Shown here in pieces: positions 1 through 10,689 of a stretch of 29,563 bases of DNA. The notes under the pieces were generated by a model. That model ran no database searches and had not been told where the DNA came from. It saw only the letters and a list, made by a program, of their open reading frames with translations. The stretch spans positions 1-29,563 of the forward strand of contig FN648850.1 in NCBI GenBank assembly GCA_000310025.1, in the 5' to 3' direction. A program made the position numbers and the translations under genes. Every line of letters begins with the position of its first letter. The first letter of the stretch is position 1. The stretch is from Ectocarpus siliculosus (taxonomy: Eukaryota > Sar > Phaeophyceae > Ectocarpales > Ectocarpaceae).

Positions 1-597
1 TTCCTCCTCCTCCGATGACACGTTGAACCCCGAGGATTCAGGAAAGTCTGGCGCCCCTGCCACCACCGCTTCCAGCACAGCAACACCACTAGAGGCTAGA
101 GCTAGGTGCTGGACCGCCGCCATCAAAGCTGCAAGCATCATCTTAGCCAATGCCGCCACACCAGCGTATGTTCGGGCAACGATTCCCTTCGACGACCGAT
201 GTGCAGATCGTGCAGAGCGGCACCCCAGAAAGAACGTGAGAAGCAGGAGCAGAAGGGGCGGCAGCAAGACGGGGTCGCACGGCTGGGTGGCTGCTTCTCC
301 GGACCATCCGTCATCTGGATGAGGATGCGAGCGTACTGCACCTTGCTGCTTCTTACTCTAGCGGAACTGCTGTTCTCGCTTGGCGTCCTGCACACCAACA
401 CCGCCAACAACGCAACCACCACCTCCGCCGCCACCACCTCCGCCGCCACCGCCCTTGGAGCCGTCGTGTCAGCCGCCACCGTGTCACTTTCCGGCTTGCA
501 CACCAGCGGTATGTCGATCTCGAACGGCCTGTCGTTCCTTGCATGCAAGAACCCGCTTGTCGTAGTCCTCCTTACCACTCGCGTCGTCGGCTGCTCT
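1..597 (-). pseudogene. Same-frame continuation of the OTU-like gene, interrupted by stops
   Basis: Reading on in the frame of the OTU-like ORF past TAG 598-600, the sequence gives a charged stretch (Lys-Glu-Asp-Tyr-Asp-Lys and so on), then TGA at 484-486, TGA at 469-471, a Gly-rich tract, TAG at 358-360, and about 119 open codons to the window edge, ending in an acidic run. The Gly-rich, acidic and hydrophobic segments look like low-complexity coding DNA. Equally, an open antisense frame of this length can arise by chance in GC-rich DNA. No domain is recognised. It is either the decayed C-terminal part of the OTU-like protein or non-coding DNA. Confidence 0.3.
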
Positions 598-1413
598 CTA
601 CCGGGGAGCAATCGAATGTATGGGGCACAGCAGTGTGGTGCCATCCTTCACCACAACGGCCGCAAAATGGTCGGTCGTATCGTCGATGTTTGGAGTGTCA
701 TACTGCACCTCCCCCACAGCTTGCAGTTGCTCTTCGGTGGGGTTGTCCAGGGCCGGGGAACTTTTCACCATGATGATGTTCACTTCTTCACGAGCCTTTC
801 CTCCGGCGTCAGGCAGAAGCCACAAGTGGGTCGTCTGTGGGCGATGGGAGTAACTCCATTGATTTCCCTCCCCATCCACCTCCTGCCCCGCGCCATCTAG
901 GACAAGCTTCAAGTCCATCCTCTTCCTCGCCCTAATGTCCATGGGGTGAATCACGTTCACCGGAACGCCCAATGCCTCGGAAACCGCAACCCATGCTACG
1001 GCACCCGCAAAAGCCCCGGGTTTGCACAGTCTTGCGATCGAAGCCATGACCATCTTGTCTCTGCAAATGTTGGCTTGTACGAATTTCATGCTTCCGTCGC
1101 CGTGCACCACGTAGGCATCTTGCGAGTGCTCAACAAATATGTCGTGGTCTATCTTGCCTTCAGGGACGAGCAGAGAGATCTGGTCTACGTTTGCAGCCGC
1201 ATGGGTCAGCGAAACAAGCTTCAGCTGCAGCCAAAAGCAATCGCTGCCGAAGAAGCTCAACGACAAATACCTCCACCAGCAGTTGCCATCCGGCTCAACG
1301 TGGCGAGCCTCAAAAGACGTGCGTAACACCTTTGATAGCACCATAGTGGCAAGTTCGTCGATGCGGCGTCCGCCCTCCATAGTATGGAACAGGTTTAAGA
1401 ACGAACAAAGCAA
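598..1413 (-). CDS. OTU-like cysteine protease domain protein (vertnin/transposon type), probably decayed
   Basis: This 271-residue minus-strand ORF carries the hallmarks of an OTU-fold cysteine protease. Asp42-Gly-Asn-Cys45 followed by Trp-Trp-Arg matches the OTU nucleophile motif (usually DGNC plus a hydrophobic residue, an aromatic one and Arg). A central Trp141 followed by an LGVPVNVI strand matches the family's W...LG.PI.V segment. The Asp248-His249-Phe pair fits the catalytic His strand near the end. OTU domains normally cleave ubiquitin chains; stand-alone versions like this are common in eukaryotic transposons and in vertnin-like proteins, so the natural substrate is unknown. The true start may be Met12 or an upstream exon, because a pyrimidine-rich tract precedes it. 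The ORF ends at TAG 598-600, but the same frame continues in coding-like style beyond it, suggesting a truncated original. The family call is fairly sure; activity is not. Confidence 0.6.
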   Translation of the reverse strand: MLCSFLNLFHTMEGGRRIDELATMVLSKVLRTSFEARHVEPDGNCWWRYLSLSFFGSDCFWLQLKLVSLTHAAANVDQISLLVPEGKIDHDIFVEHSQDAYVVHGDGSMKFVQANICRDKMVMASIARLCKPGAFAGAVAWVAVSEALGVPVNVIHPMDIRARKRMDLKLVLDGAGQEVDGEGNQWSYSHRPQTTHLWLLPDAGGKAREEVNIIMVKSSPALDNPTEEQLQAVGEVQYDTPNIDDTTDHFAAVVVKDGTTLLCPIHSIAPR

Positions 1414-2249
1414 ACAAGAGGAGGTGATATGCTGTTATGACGTGCTATTGAGGCAACAATATCGACTTGAGATCACCGAAATGTCGGCCTCCACCATTAT
1501 TAGAGCAATATCTTGTGTAAATTACTCCATTTGTTTTTTGGGATATTGCAAGGATGCCCAAAAAATGAGACTTGTCTTCGATACCAGTGTACCCAAGTTC
1601 TGCTTTGGGATGTTTTGGGCGGTAGGAGGGGGAACCGGTTGACTATTTGTCCGGGTACCCCATGCGCGAGCTGTACAGATCTCTCTTGCGAACCGCAAGG
1701 CCATGATCACACGAAACGGGTGCGTACATCAAGAGAGCCTCCAACCCGCCAGCTCCAACCCGCTCTAAGTATGAGTGAAACGTCAACCCTAACCCTAGCG
1801 CACGATGAGTCCCCCACAACAAGCTTGGCGTGGAGTGTGCTCTAACTCCTTGGCCCCACAATAGGAAAAAACGATAATTTTGTTCGACCCTCCCGGGGTA
1901 CCTACGTGGGCGGGATGGCTTGTGTGCACCCTTGGATATTGGATCCAATGCCCTTCGCGGAACTTGAATGCCCGTCTAGAGAGTTACCGCACTATGTAAT
2001 GAAACAACATTTTTGTGGTCGTGCAAAGCTGTAGAATGTGCTACAAAGGACTTCAAATTCGAGAAGCCAAAAGCCCCGTGGTGTTTGAGTGTATGAGTGC
2101 GGCCTGCAGCAGTATGCTGATTGCTCGACATCAGACGATACCTAAACATCCAACACGGGTGCAATGCACTCAACATACCTTCTTTGGCTGCGCCGGAAGC
2201 ACGCACCCCGGCTTGACGCCAAGCACGAGGTGCAATGTGCATTCTTCAG
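1414..2249. other. Gene-free stretch upstream of the OTU-like ORF
   Basis: No convincing coding sequence was found on either strand. It holds one short telomere-like motif (AACCCTAACCCTA, 1785-1797). If the exon at 2250-2417 belongs to the OTU-like gene, this stretch would be its intron. Confidence 0.4.
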
Positions 2250-2417
2250 TCAACGCCACGAGTTCAGCCTGAGCATTTTGGCGCGACCTTCACCAGCTGC
2301 CCGCCGTTGCATCAAAATGTCGCGCAATACACGGCGAAGTTGAGACAGCATCTCCAACGCCTTTCCGTCGGCCATAACCTCCGGGGTCTCGAACGCAGTG
2401 GCATGGTTATCATCAAC
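2250..2417 (-). CDS. Possible exon with coiled-coil-like sequence
   Basis: On the minus strand a strong acceptor (a pyrimidine tract ending in CTCAG, just above 2417) opens a 55-codon frame to TGA at 2250. The peptide is charged and helical in character, with a Leu/Met/Arg pattern such as ALEMLSQLRRVLRDILMQRR. A +1 shift near the end gives a further helical stretch, so the original frame may have run on and suffered an indel. It lies upstream of the OTU-like ORF on the same strand and could be its 5' exon, or a fragment of another mobile-element protein. No family is recognised. Confidence 0.3.
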   Translation of the reverse strand, partial: VDDNHATAFETPEVMADGKALEMLSQLRRVLRDILMQRRAAGEGRAKMLRLNSWR

Positions 2418-2559
2418 CTGAGCATTGAGAAAAGAGAATTTTAAACTGGTTGGTATTGGTAAATCTGTCGATGGGAAAGGGTCCGTTTCGTGTTCCTGCA
2501 ACACAGCTGTACAAGGGTTGGCATGCTGCCATGTTTCTGCTACACAGCAGTCGTGCAAC

Positions 2560-3250
2560 GCTCGTTCGTGATTGCGTCCTCAAAAAAGACAATAGTCACT
2601 CGTTTCTTGGCAGGCTAGCGGTTTACTGAATGGCAAGTCGACCGGGAGAAAAAGCGAATCGCACCGTCTCTGCCGTCGTTGGCTTCCTCCGGCCGCGTGG
2701 TAGTACGAGCTGCCACCCGCCTCCGTTCATCCTAACAGCAGTTGTGTGCAAAAAAATAACGAAATAAGCAAAATGTTTTCACGCAAACGAAAAGATAAAG
2801 ATGCATGGGACTCTTATTGTTATACGGCTTACAGTTGTAGTTGTGAAGCATTTAAAGGCTACCAACCGACGACCACCAGCAGGTGCAGCAGGTTGCGGTC
2901 GTGCCGTCGGAAAGAGGAATGCTCTCATTCTTTTTGCCTACTATTATAACATTTTACCGTATATGACACAAGATAACACCCTCCCTGGACCGATTTTCTA
3001 AGCTCGATTACTCCACGAAGAGGACGCATAGACGAAAGGGTACGTCTTCAGAGAGCTCTCAACCGGACAGCTTCAACGCCGCCGTTTTCGGCCATGCGAC
3101 TGCTGTTGCTGCTTTTGAAAAATCGAGCTTTGACATTTGGTCCAGGGGGTGTGTTATCTTGAGTCATGTGCGGTATGTACATGAGCAGTTGCAGCGTCAG
3201 CCACGCGAGGTACATAGAGGTACCAACACACCGGCGATCTGTTGGGGAGG
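2560..3250. other. Non-coding stretch
   Basis: No supported gene. The 'ACACAAGATAACACC' neighbourhood near 2968 reappears in inverted form near 3150 (a loose inverted match around GTGTTATCTTG), which may reflect a decayed short element. Nothing else stands out. Confidence 0.3.
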
Positions 3251-3261
3251 GAGGGGAGCTG

Positions 3262-3281
3262 AGCGAGACAGGGAGAGAGAG

Positions 3282-3321
<40 letters not shown>

Positions 3322-3353
3322 CAGGCAGACGAAGAGAGGTAGACAGATACTGA

Positions 3354-3409
<56 letters not shown>

Positions 3410-3422
3410 GACAGAGAGAGTA
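3262..3422. repeat. Purine (AG)n microsatellite, imperfect
   Basis: Two long AG runs (about 3285-3315 and 3350-3408) are separated by short AGAC/AGGC interruptions. The plus strand is almost pure purine over about 160 bases. Apparent Ser/Leu-rich ORFs on the minus strand here are products of the repeat and are not listed as genes. Confidence 0.95.
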
Positions 3423-3424
3423 CA

Positions 3425-4090
3425 TCAGCCGCCGCTACATCTAACAATCATCAGCGGTTATCTGCTCGGCTGGCACGTGTTGTTACAGCAGGAGCACTCA
3501 GCTCGTTAGCATTGCATACATGACATGAGCTGCTCAGAACACCGCTAGGCCGCTACGGCAGTAGGTGCTCTTCTTGTTTGACCATTGGTGGTTTTCATCA
3601 ACAACACAACGCCTACAGCAGGATATGTACACGCATTGGATACCTCACCTCGGTCAGCACAACTATCCTGAGCTGGTGCTGATTATCCTTCGGCTGGCAC
3701 CTGTGCGGAACTACCTGTGCGAGGCCTCCTTCAACGAGACCGCCCGCCGTTGTACTCCGTACCACTGCCAGACCACATATGCACAAGTAAAACTCCGCAT
3801 GAAGGTGACTGCCAGACCTAAAGAAGCAGAACCATCTCGAGAGAGAGAGCGCTGGAGAGAACTGTGAACCGTGCCCGAGCTGCCGTCCCCCCACCAGAAG
3901 GCTCGGCCAATCAGCGGCCGAAACTGCGTACAGATCTACTATCAATGTGTAAACACTACTCCATTGCACGCCCACATCCCTGTTCCAACAACACGAGTGA
4001 GTTCGAAAGTTAGCGTTAACATTCAAACTCGCTATTCATGCATCGTATTCGGGTATTCTCTATCTTGCATGTAAATTAGCTGATAAATAT
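3425..4090. other. Non-coding stretch
   Basis: No ORF here shows a recognisable motif, and no splice-consistent exon set was found. A short AG run occurs at 3838-3860. Confidence 0.3.
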
Positions 4091-4104
4091 ATCAAATTAT
4101 TATA

Positions 4105-4402
4105 AACGCCTGTGGGACAGCAGTGGGACACCGTAGGGGAGACCGGGTGGGACGTCCCACGCCTGTTTTCGAGCGCCGCGTGGGACGTCCCTAGCGTGGT
4201 GCCATGGGGCGTCCCACGCGTCCCACGTTCTAGATTTGGTGTCCCATGGGACGTCCCACGTGTCCCACGGGACGTCCCACGTATCCCGTGCGTCCGTATG
4301 GGCCGTCCCACGGGACAGGTGGGATGTCCCACCTGTCCCATGGGATGGCCCGCGTGTCCCATGGGCCGGCCCACGTGTCCCATGGGACGTCCCACGTGGG
4401 AT
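4105..4402. repeat. Cluster of short GC-rich palindromes (GGGACGTCCC / CCCATGGG / CCCACGTGGG)
   Basis: About 300 bases are built almost wholly from overlapping 8-10-bp palindromes. Their ends are GGG/CCC and their centres alternate between ACGT, CATG and related self-complementary tetramers. The unit is repeated every 10-20 bases with variable joins. Both strands are open in several frames because of this composition, giving long but meaningless Gly/Thr/His- or Val/Pro-rich ORFs. Confidence 0.9.
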
Positions 4403-4670
4403 CCCAATAGTGTCAGTACCTGGTTGGGTTCCGGGTTGTGGAAGCAAACCTGCCTGCAGCAGAGAAGGCGGTGTTCTATTTCCTACGGTATCCCGCTCGA
4501 CTTTTTTTTTTTTGCGACGTGTGGTTGCATATTTCTTTGCCACTGCCGAAATAGACAGCTGGATTTTTACGGAATATCCATCTTTCGCATTTATCATTTT
4601 ACACGACGCAGGACGGGTCGACCTTCATCATTGTTGTGTTCCCGGACACTCACCACCATCCTTCCTGGAT

Positions 4671-4707
4671 GTTGGCCCCCGGCCCCATTGGGGGGCGGGG
4701 GGCCAAT
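4671..4707. repeat. G/C-rich inverted repeat
   Basis: An arm starting TTGGCCCCC meets GGGGGGCCAA across a short ATT-containing centre. The pairing is imperfect but long (about 15 bp per arm), and the G runs could also form a G-quadruplex. Confidence 0.6.
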
Positions 4708-4935
4708 TCTTAACCGTAGTATACATACACTCGCAAATACAGCAGTTGTTCCGCATCGAGGCGGGAGAAAAAAAATAACTGTGGGTTTTGTGGCGTTACG
4801 TTCACGATGTTGAACGTGGTTTCAATAACGGCTCCGCATCTAACGAGTGTGTGGTGGCCACAGCCAAGCAAGACAATACCCACAAACTATTATTGTTTGG
4901 TGTCGATACGCGATGGAAGTACATACACGAATGCT

Positions 4936-5083
4936 GGATCACATGGTGCGCTGTAGACGAGTGTATCATATGGACTAATCTGGCCTCAGATTTGGGTTGC
5001 AGTCGTTTTGAATCACATGGTGTCCTGTACACGAGTGTGTATCACAGGGATATTCTGGATTCAGATTTACGCTGCAGTCGATA
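4936..5083 (+). repeat. Diverged tandem duplication, period about 74 bp
   Basis: Two adjacent copies share ATCACATGGTG, a CTGTA(G/C)ACGAGTGT block, CAGATTT and GCTGCAGTCG-like ends, with scattered differences. The duplication lies just outside the large satellite and is not related to its monomer. Confidence 0.75.
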
Positions 5084-5319
5084 AAAGCCAGAGATTGTGC
5101 AATTGCCAGCGAAGTATGTGGACACTACTTACAAAGTTACAATAACTTGTTGGAGACTTGCCGTGAGAATCGAGGCCCGATTCGACGGAATCCGTTGAAG
5201 TCCTCCCAGAGTACATACAATTGTACTGAGAAAGTTGCTGGACAGCACCAAGCATACCTTGACGCCAGCACGTTGTTGATTTAATAGCGATCAGTCGATC
5301 GTGGTATGATCATGAGTGT

Positions 5320-8165
5320 GCATACAACAAGTATTAAATGCCGGAACCACACACATCAATAGTGTGTGGCGGCCGTGGTGGTGGGCTTGTTTTCGCAACA
5401 GCGCTACCCACCACGGTTGTTGCCTGTGAGGCGATTCACGCATGAATAGAGAAAGTGTAAATGCCGGAACCACACACATAAATAGTGTGTGGCGGCCATG
5501 GTTGGTGGGCTTGTTTTCGCAACAGCGCTACTTACCAGGGTTGTTGCCTGTGTGGCGATTCACGCATGAATACAGAGATATGAATGCCGGAACCACACAC
5601 ATCAGTAGTGTGTGGCGGCCGTGGTTGGTGGGCTTGTTTTCGCAACAGCGCTACTTACCACGGGTGTTGCCTGTGGGCGATTCACGCATGAATACAGAGA
5701 GTACGAATGCCGGAACCACACACATCAATAGTGTGTGGCGGCCGTGCTTGGTGGGCTTGTTTTCGCAACAGCGCTACTTACCAGGGGTGTTGCCTGTGTG
5801 GCAATTCTCGCATGAATACAGATAGTACGAATGCCGGAACCACACACATCAATAGTGTGTGGCGGCCATGGTGGTGGGCTTGTTTTCGCGACAGCGCTAC
5901 TTACCAGGGTTGTTGCCTGTGTGGCGATTCACGCATGAATACAGAGAATTCGAATGCCGGAACCACACACATCAGTAGTGTGTGGCGGCCGTGGTTGGTG
6001 GGCTTGTTTTCGCAACAGCGCTACTTACCACGGTTGTTGCCTGTGGGCGATTCACGCACGAATACAGAGAGTACGAATGCCGGAACCACACACATCAATA
6101 GTGTGTGGCGGCCGTGGTTGGTGGGCTTGTTTTCGCAACAGCGCTACTTACCAGGGTTGTTGCCTGTGTGGCGATTCTCGCATGAATACAGATAGTACGA
6201 ATGCCGGAACCACACACATCAATAGTGTGTGGCGGCCATGGTGGTGGGCTTGTTTTCGCGACAGCGCTACTTACCAGGGTTGTTGCCTGTGTGGCGATTC
6301 ACGCATGAATACAGAGAATTCGAATGCCGGAACCACACACACCAATAGTGTATGGCGGCCGTGGTTGGTGGGCTTGTTTTCGCAACAGCGCTACTTACCA
6401 GGGTTGTTGCCTGTGTGGCGATTCACGCACGAATACAGAGAGTATGAATGCCGGAACCACACACATCAATAGTGTGTGGCGGCCGTGGTTGGTGGGCTTG
6501 TTTTCGCAACAGCGCTACTTGCCAGGGTTGTTGCCTGTGGGCGATTCACGCACGAATACAAAGAGTAGGAATGCCGGAACCACACACATCAATAGAGTGT
6601 GGCGGCCGTGGTTGGTGGGCTTGTTTTCGCAACAGCGCTACTTGCCAGGGTTGTTGCCCGTGTGGCGATTCACGCATGAATACAGAGGGTATGAATGCCG
6701 GCACCACACACATGAATAGTGTGTGGCGGCCGTGGTTGGTGGGCTTGTGTTCGCAAGAGCGCTACCTACTAACGTTGTTTCCTGTGAGTGATTCCCGCAT
6801 AAATACCAAGAAAGTGTAAATACCGAAACCATACACAGGAAAAGTGTGTGGCGGCCTTGGTCGGTGGGCTTGTTTGTCAACAGCGCTACTTACCGGGGTT
6901 GTTGCCTGTGGGGCAATTCACGCATAAATACAGAAAGTGTAAATGCGGGAACCACACACATACATAGTGCGTGGCGGCCGTGGTCGGTGGGCTACTTACC
7001 AGGGTTGTTGCCTGTGGGGCAATTCACGCATGAATACAGAGAGCTTGAATGCCGGAACCACAAACATGAAAAGTGTGCGGCGGCCGTCGTTGGTGGGCTG
7101 GTTTGTCAACAGCGCTACTTACCAGGGTTGTTGCCTGTGGGCAATTAACGCATGAATACAGAAGTGTGTGGATCCCGGAACCACACGCATGAGAAGTGTG
7201 TGGCGGCCGTGGTTGGTGGGCTTGTTTGTCAACAGCGCTACCTATTAGGGTTGTCGCCGGTGGGCGATTCACACATGAATATAGAGAGTGTAAATGCCGA
7301 CACCATACACATGAATAGCGCGTGGCGGCCGGAGTTGGTGGACTTGTTCTGTTTTTCAACAAGCGCTACCTACGAGAGTTGCCGCCGGGGGTGATTCACG
7401 CATGAATACAGAGAATGTAACTGCCGAAACCCACGCATGAGTAGGGGTGGCGGTCGGAGTCAGTGGATTTATTTGTTTTCAACGAGTGCTACCTACGAGA
7501 GTTGTTGCCTGTGGGGCGATTCACGCACAGGTACAGAGAGTACTGCCAGAACCATACACATGAACAGTGTGTGGCGGCCGTGATTGGTGTACTTGTTTTG
7601 TTTTCATCAAGCGCTAACTACGAGAGTTGTCGCCGGGGGCGATTCACGCACAGACATAGAGAGCGTAACAGCCGGAACCACACGCATGAGTAGAGAGTGG
7701 CGGCCGGAGTTGATGGACTTGTTTTCGCAACAGCGCTACATACCTCCTCGAGTTGTCGCCTTGGGCGATTCACGCAGTCTATTTATGCCAGAACCAAGCA
7801 CACCAATCGTGTTTGGTGGCCGTGGTTGGTGAGCTTGTCATTTCTGAACATGGCTATCTACCAGGGTTGTCGCGTGGGGCGATTCGCGCAGATCAGTTTC
7901 GCCGGAATGTAACACATCAATCGTGTTTGGCGGCCGTGGTGGTGAGCTTTACGTTTGAGCGCTACTTAACCCCGGTTGTCGCATGGAGCGATTCACGCAG
8001 ATTAGGTTATGCCGGGACCAAACACATCAATCGTGTTTGGCGGCCGTGGCTGGTGAGCTTCGTTTTGAACAGTCCCACCTGCCAGGGTTGTCGCATGGGG
8101 CGATTCACGCAGATTTGTTTTTTTATGCTGGTACCGATCGTGTGTGACGGCCGTGGTTGGTGAGT
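5320..8165 (+). repeat. Satellite array, about 123-bp monomers (left block)
   Basis: The anchor ATGCCGGAACC begins at 5338, 5461, 5584, 5707, 5831, 5954, 6077, 6201, 6324, 6448, 6571, and a variant at 6695, so the period is 123-124 bp. Each monomer has the conserved blocks GTGTGTGGCGGCC, GGGCTTGTTTTCGCAACAGC, TTGTTGCCTGTG and GGCGATTCACGCATGAATAC. Monomers up to about 6700 are nearly identical; those from 6800 to 8165 carry indels and substitutions. Because 123 is divisible by 3, long ORFs of a 41-residue repeating peptide appear. They break wherever the period is 124 and are not considered genes. Confidence 0.97.
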
Positions 8166-8847
8166 TTCTGCTACCTACCACACCACGAAATAGACCGTGT
8201 ACCAGGTAGGCTTCTATTTCGGCTGCTACATAGACGAGTATATTGCCGTCGGTAAGGGTGATCGGTCGCTGGATTTCTCGCACTATTGCCAAAGACCGAG
8301 CCTATTGACAGATGACTTGTGCAATCTATTGCAAATTGAAATGCCTGTCGAATGTCACGATAGACATCGTTGGCAACAACAGACTTCGAAGGCTTCCTTC
8401 CGATAGACATTGCGGGCAGTATTAGAAGAAGCCTTCGAACATGTTCTCGTGCAAGTGGATATCCTTTACGACCTTGAGGACAGATTGCTCGAGATAACGA
8501 CTATCGATGTTGCGTTTCGATATATATCGGTAGCCCGCTCAAGAATCTACTGCAGTAAACGATGTATATCGATGCCATGTCATGAACCCAGTGGCAATGG
8601 CTTCGGAGAAAACCGTTGAACGTCTGTTGCTATGCACAATTCATATCAATAGGCACCATCGAAATCTGTTACGATTGACAACAGATATCGACAGAACCTT
8701 TTGAATAATTTGTTGTCCTTGACAAGGGAGGTTGAAAGGAACTTTCAAAATCCACTGTTTTGGACAATGGATATCGGGACAAACCTCTCAAAATCTATGG
8801 TCCCCGACAAGGGATGTCGATATTTGATGTTGTCACTCGTGGTCCAT
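8166..8847. other. Non-satellite segment interrupting the array
   Basis: Monomer structure stops after about 8165 and resumes at about 8848 (CTACCAGGGTTGTCGCATG). The segment is richer in A/T, has many TATCGAT-like words, and contains a perfect 12-bp inverted repeat, TTCGAAGGCTTC (8385-8396) against GAAGCCTTCGAA (8428-8439). No coding sequence is recognised. Confidence 0.6.
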
Positions 8848-10680
8848 TATAGCAACCTACCAGGGTTGTCGCATGAGGCGGTTCTTCCGATCAGTTTATG
8901 CCGGAACCAAACACATCAATCGTGTTTGGCGGCCGTAGCTGGTGAGCTTCACTTTGTACAGTGTTTCCTACCAAGGTTGTGGCATGGGGAGATTTTGCCA
9001 GGGTTGCCGCATGGGGCGATTCTCGCCGGTTTGTGTATGCCGGGACCAAACACACCAATCGTATTTGGCGGCGGTGGCTGGTGAACTTCATTTTGGAACA
9101 GTGCTACTTGTCAGGATTGTCGCATCGGGCGATTCAGACACATTTGTTCATGCCGGAACCAAGCACATAAATCGTGTTTGACGACCGTGGTTGGTAGCTT
9201 CTTGTTTCTGAACATGGATATCTACCAGGGTCGTTGCATTGGTCGATTCATGCAGATCAGTTTATGCCGGGACCAAACACATGACTCGTGTCTAGGGGCC
9301 GTGGTCGGTGAGCTTGACCGGAACAGTGCTACGTACGAGAATTGTCGCAGATTGACGCAGACTTGTGTATGCCGGCACCGGACGCATCAATCGTGTTTGA
9401 CGGTCCAGGTCGGTGCTTCGTATTGACCAGTGCTAACTAGCAGGGGTTCCGCAGTGGGCGACTCAAGCAGAAAATTTCTGCCGGGATCGTGATTGGCGAC
9501 CGTGGTTGGTAGGCTTGTTGTTTTCGCAGCAGTACATACCAGAGTGTCGCATCGTGCGGTCTACGCAGCCCATTCTTTTGCGGGGACCACAAATACCACT
9601 TGTGCTTGGCGGTCATGAAGTTTGCGGCATATCACAGATGTCGCTTTGCACGGTTCACGCAGCCATGAATGCATCACGAGGAATAAAATCTAAGTAGGCG
9701 ACGGAACTAAACACGTCTACAATGTTTTGCAGATGGGGTGGGAGCGTTAGGTTTTCGAAGCGATGCCAACTGCGATGGTCGCGCTTTGACGATTCACGCA
9801 GTCTTACCATCCATTCATATTGTGCTCGGTCAGTGTCTACCGGAACAAGACACATCAATGGTGGCTGGCGGTGGTGCGGTAGTTGTTGCAACGATGTTGC
9901 CTACCGAGGCCGTCGCATTCGTGTGATTCCTGCAGACATGTCGATCAGAACTTGGTTGCCAGTATCTGCTTAGACCACCCAATCTAACGTGTCCCAGTCA
10001 TATCATGGTGATTTCTGCGAGTGGTGATGGAGCTCCGGTTGCAACACGCTGTCTAATGCGGCCAGCGCATTCGCAAAACATCCGGCAATCATGGCAATCA
10101 CAATATGTTTTCAACATTGCCACTGCGAATCACATGAATTTGTGATTGGCGACCATGATTTGTAGGCTTGGTTTCGAACAGTGCTGACAGGGTTTTCGCA
10201 GTGGGCGATTCACGCGGATATATTATACCGACAACCAAACACATGAGTCGTGAATGGCGGCCGTGGGTGTGGGCGTGTTCCTAGCAACAACTTTCCTTCC
10301 CGCGGTTGTCGCATTCGAGCGATTCTCACTATCCAGTAGAATCATGAACATGGTGTGGATTTGTCAATATCCGCCAGGACAAAACAACCAACATTCGTTG
10401 TTGGTTCTGTGGTAGGGCCGCCTGTTTCATACAGTAGTGCCGTTCCTGCGGCCGCCGAGTTTGTGCGGTTACGCGGTTGGTCATGTATATCGTGCAGATG
10501 ATGTGCAATCGGTATGTGCCGGGGCGAAACACATCAATCGTGTTTTGGTGGCCTGGTTTAGGGGGGCTTATTTCAACAGCACTACCCACATTTACACAGT
10601 CGGCATTCGTGCGATGTACGCACGAAATATTTAAATGCCAATTTTTCCGCTATTCGCGTGGACGAAACGCATCAACTCGG
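8848..10680 (+). repeat. Satellite array, diverged right block
   Basis: This block consists of degenerate relatives of the 123-bp monomer. Blocks such as ACCAAACACATCAATCGTGTTTGGCG (8 + 7 + 8 hairpin), GGTTGGTGAGCTT, CAGGGTTGTCGC and GCGATTCACGCAG recur at irregular spacing of roughly 100-130 bp. Similarity fades to the right; the last recognisable pieces are near 10520-10560 and perhaps 10655-10680. Confidence 0.85.
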
Positions 10681-10689
10681 TTTCGTTTT

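Noticed and set aside
106-900. 264-codon plus-strand ORF
   Set aside because: It is antisense to the OTU-like ORF and its continuation, with low-complexity Thr/Ala and Leu runs and no motif.
1785-1797. Chromosome end or telomere
   Set aside because: Only two telomere-type units are present here and in the other spots, all internal, so they are at most interstitial traces or chance.
3048-3447. Ser/Leu-rich minus-strand ORFs
   Set aside because: These are translations of the (AG)n microsatellite, with no independent coding evidence.
4100-4813. ORFs rich in Gly-Thr-His or Val-Pro-Arg on both strands
   Set aside because: They are by-products of the palindrome cluster; all frames are open because its words lack stops.
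5442-7155. Long plus-strand ORFs encoding a 41-residue repeating peptide
   Set aside because: They arise because the 123-bp satellite period is divisible by 3. They break whenever the period is 124, and the peptide shows no compositional or domain sign of a protein.
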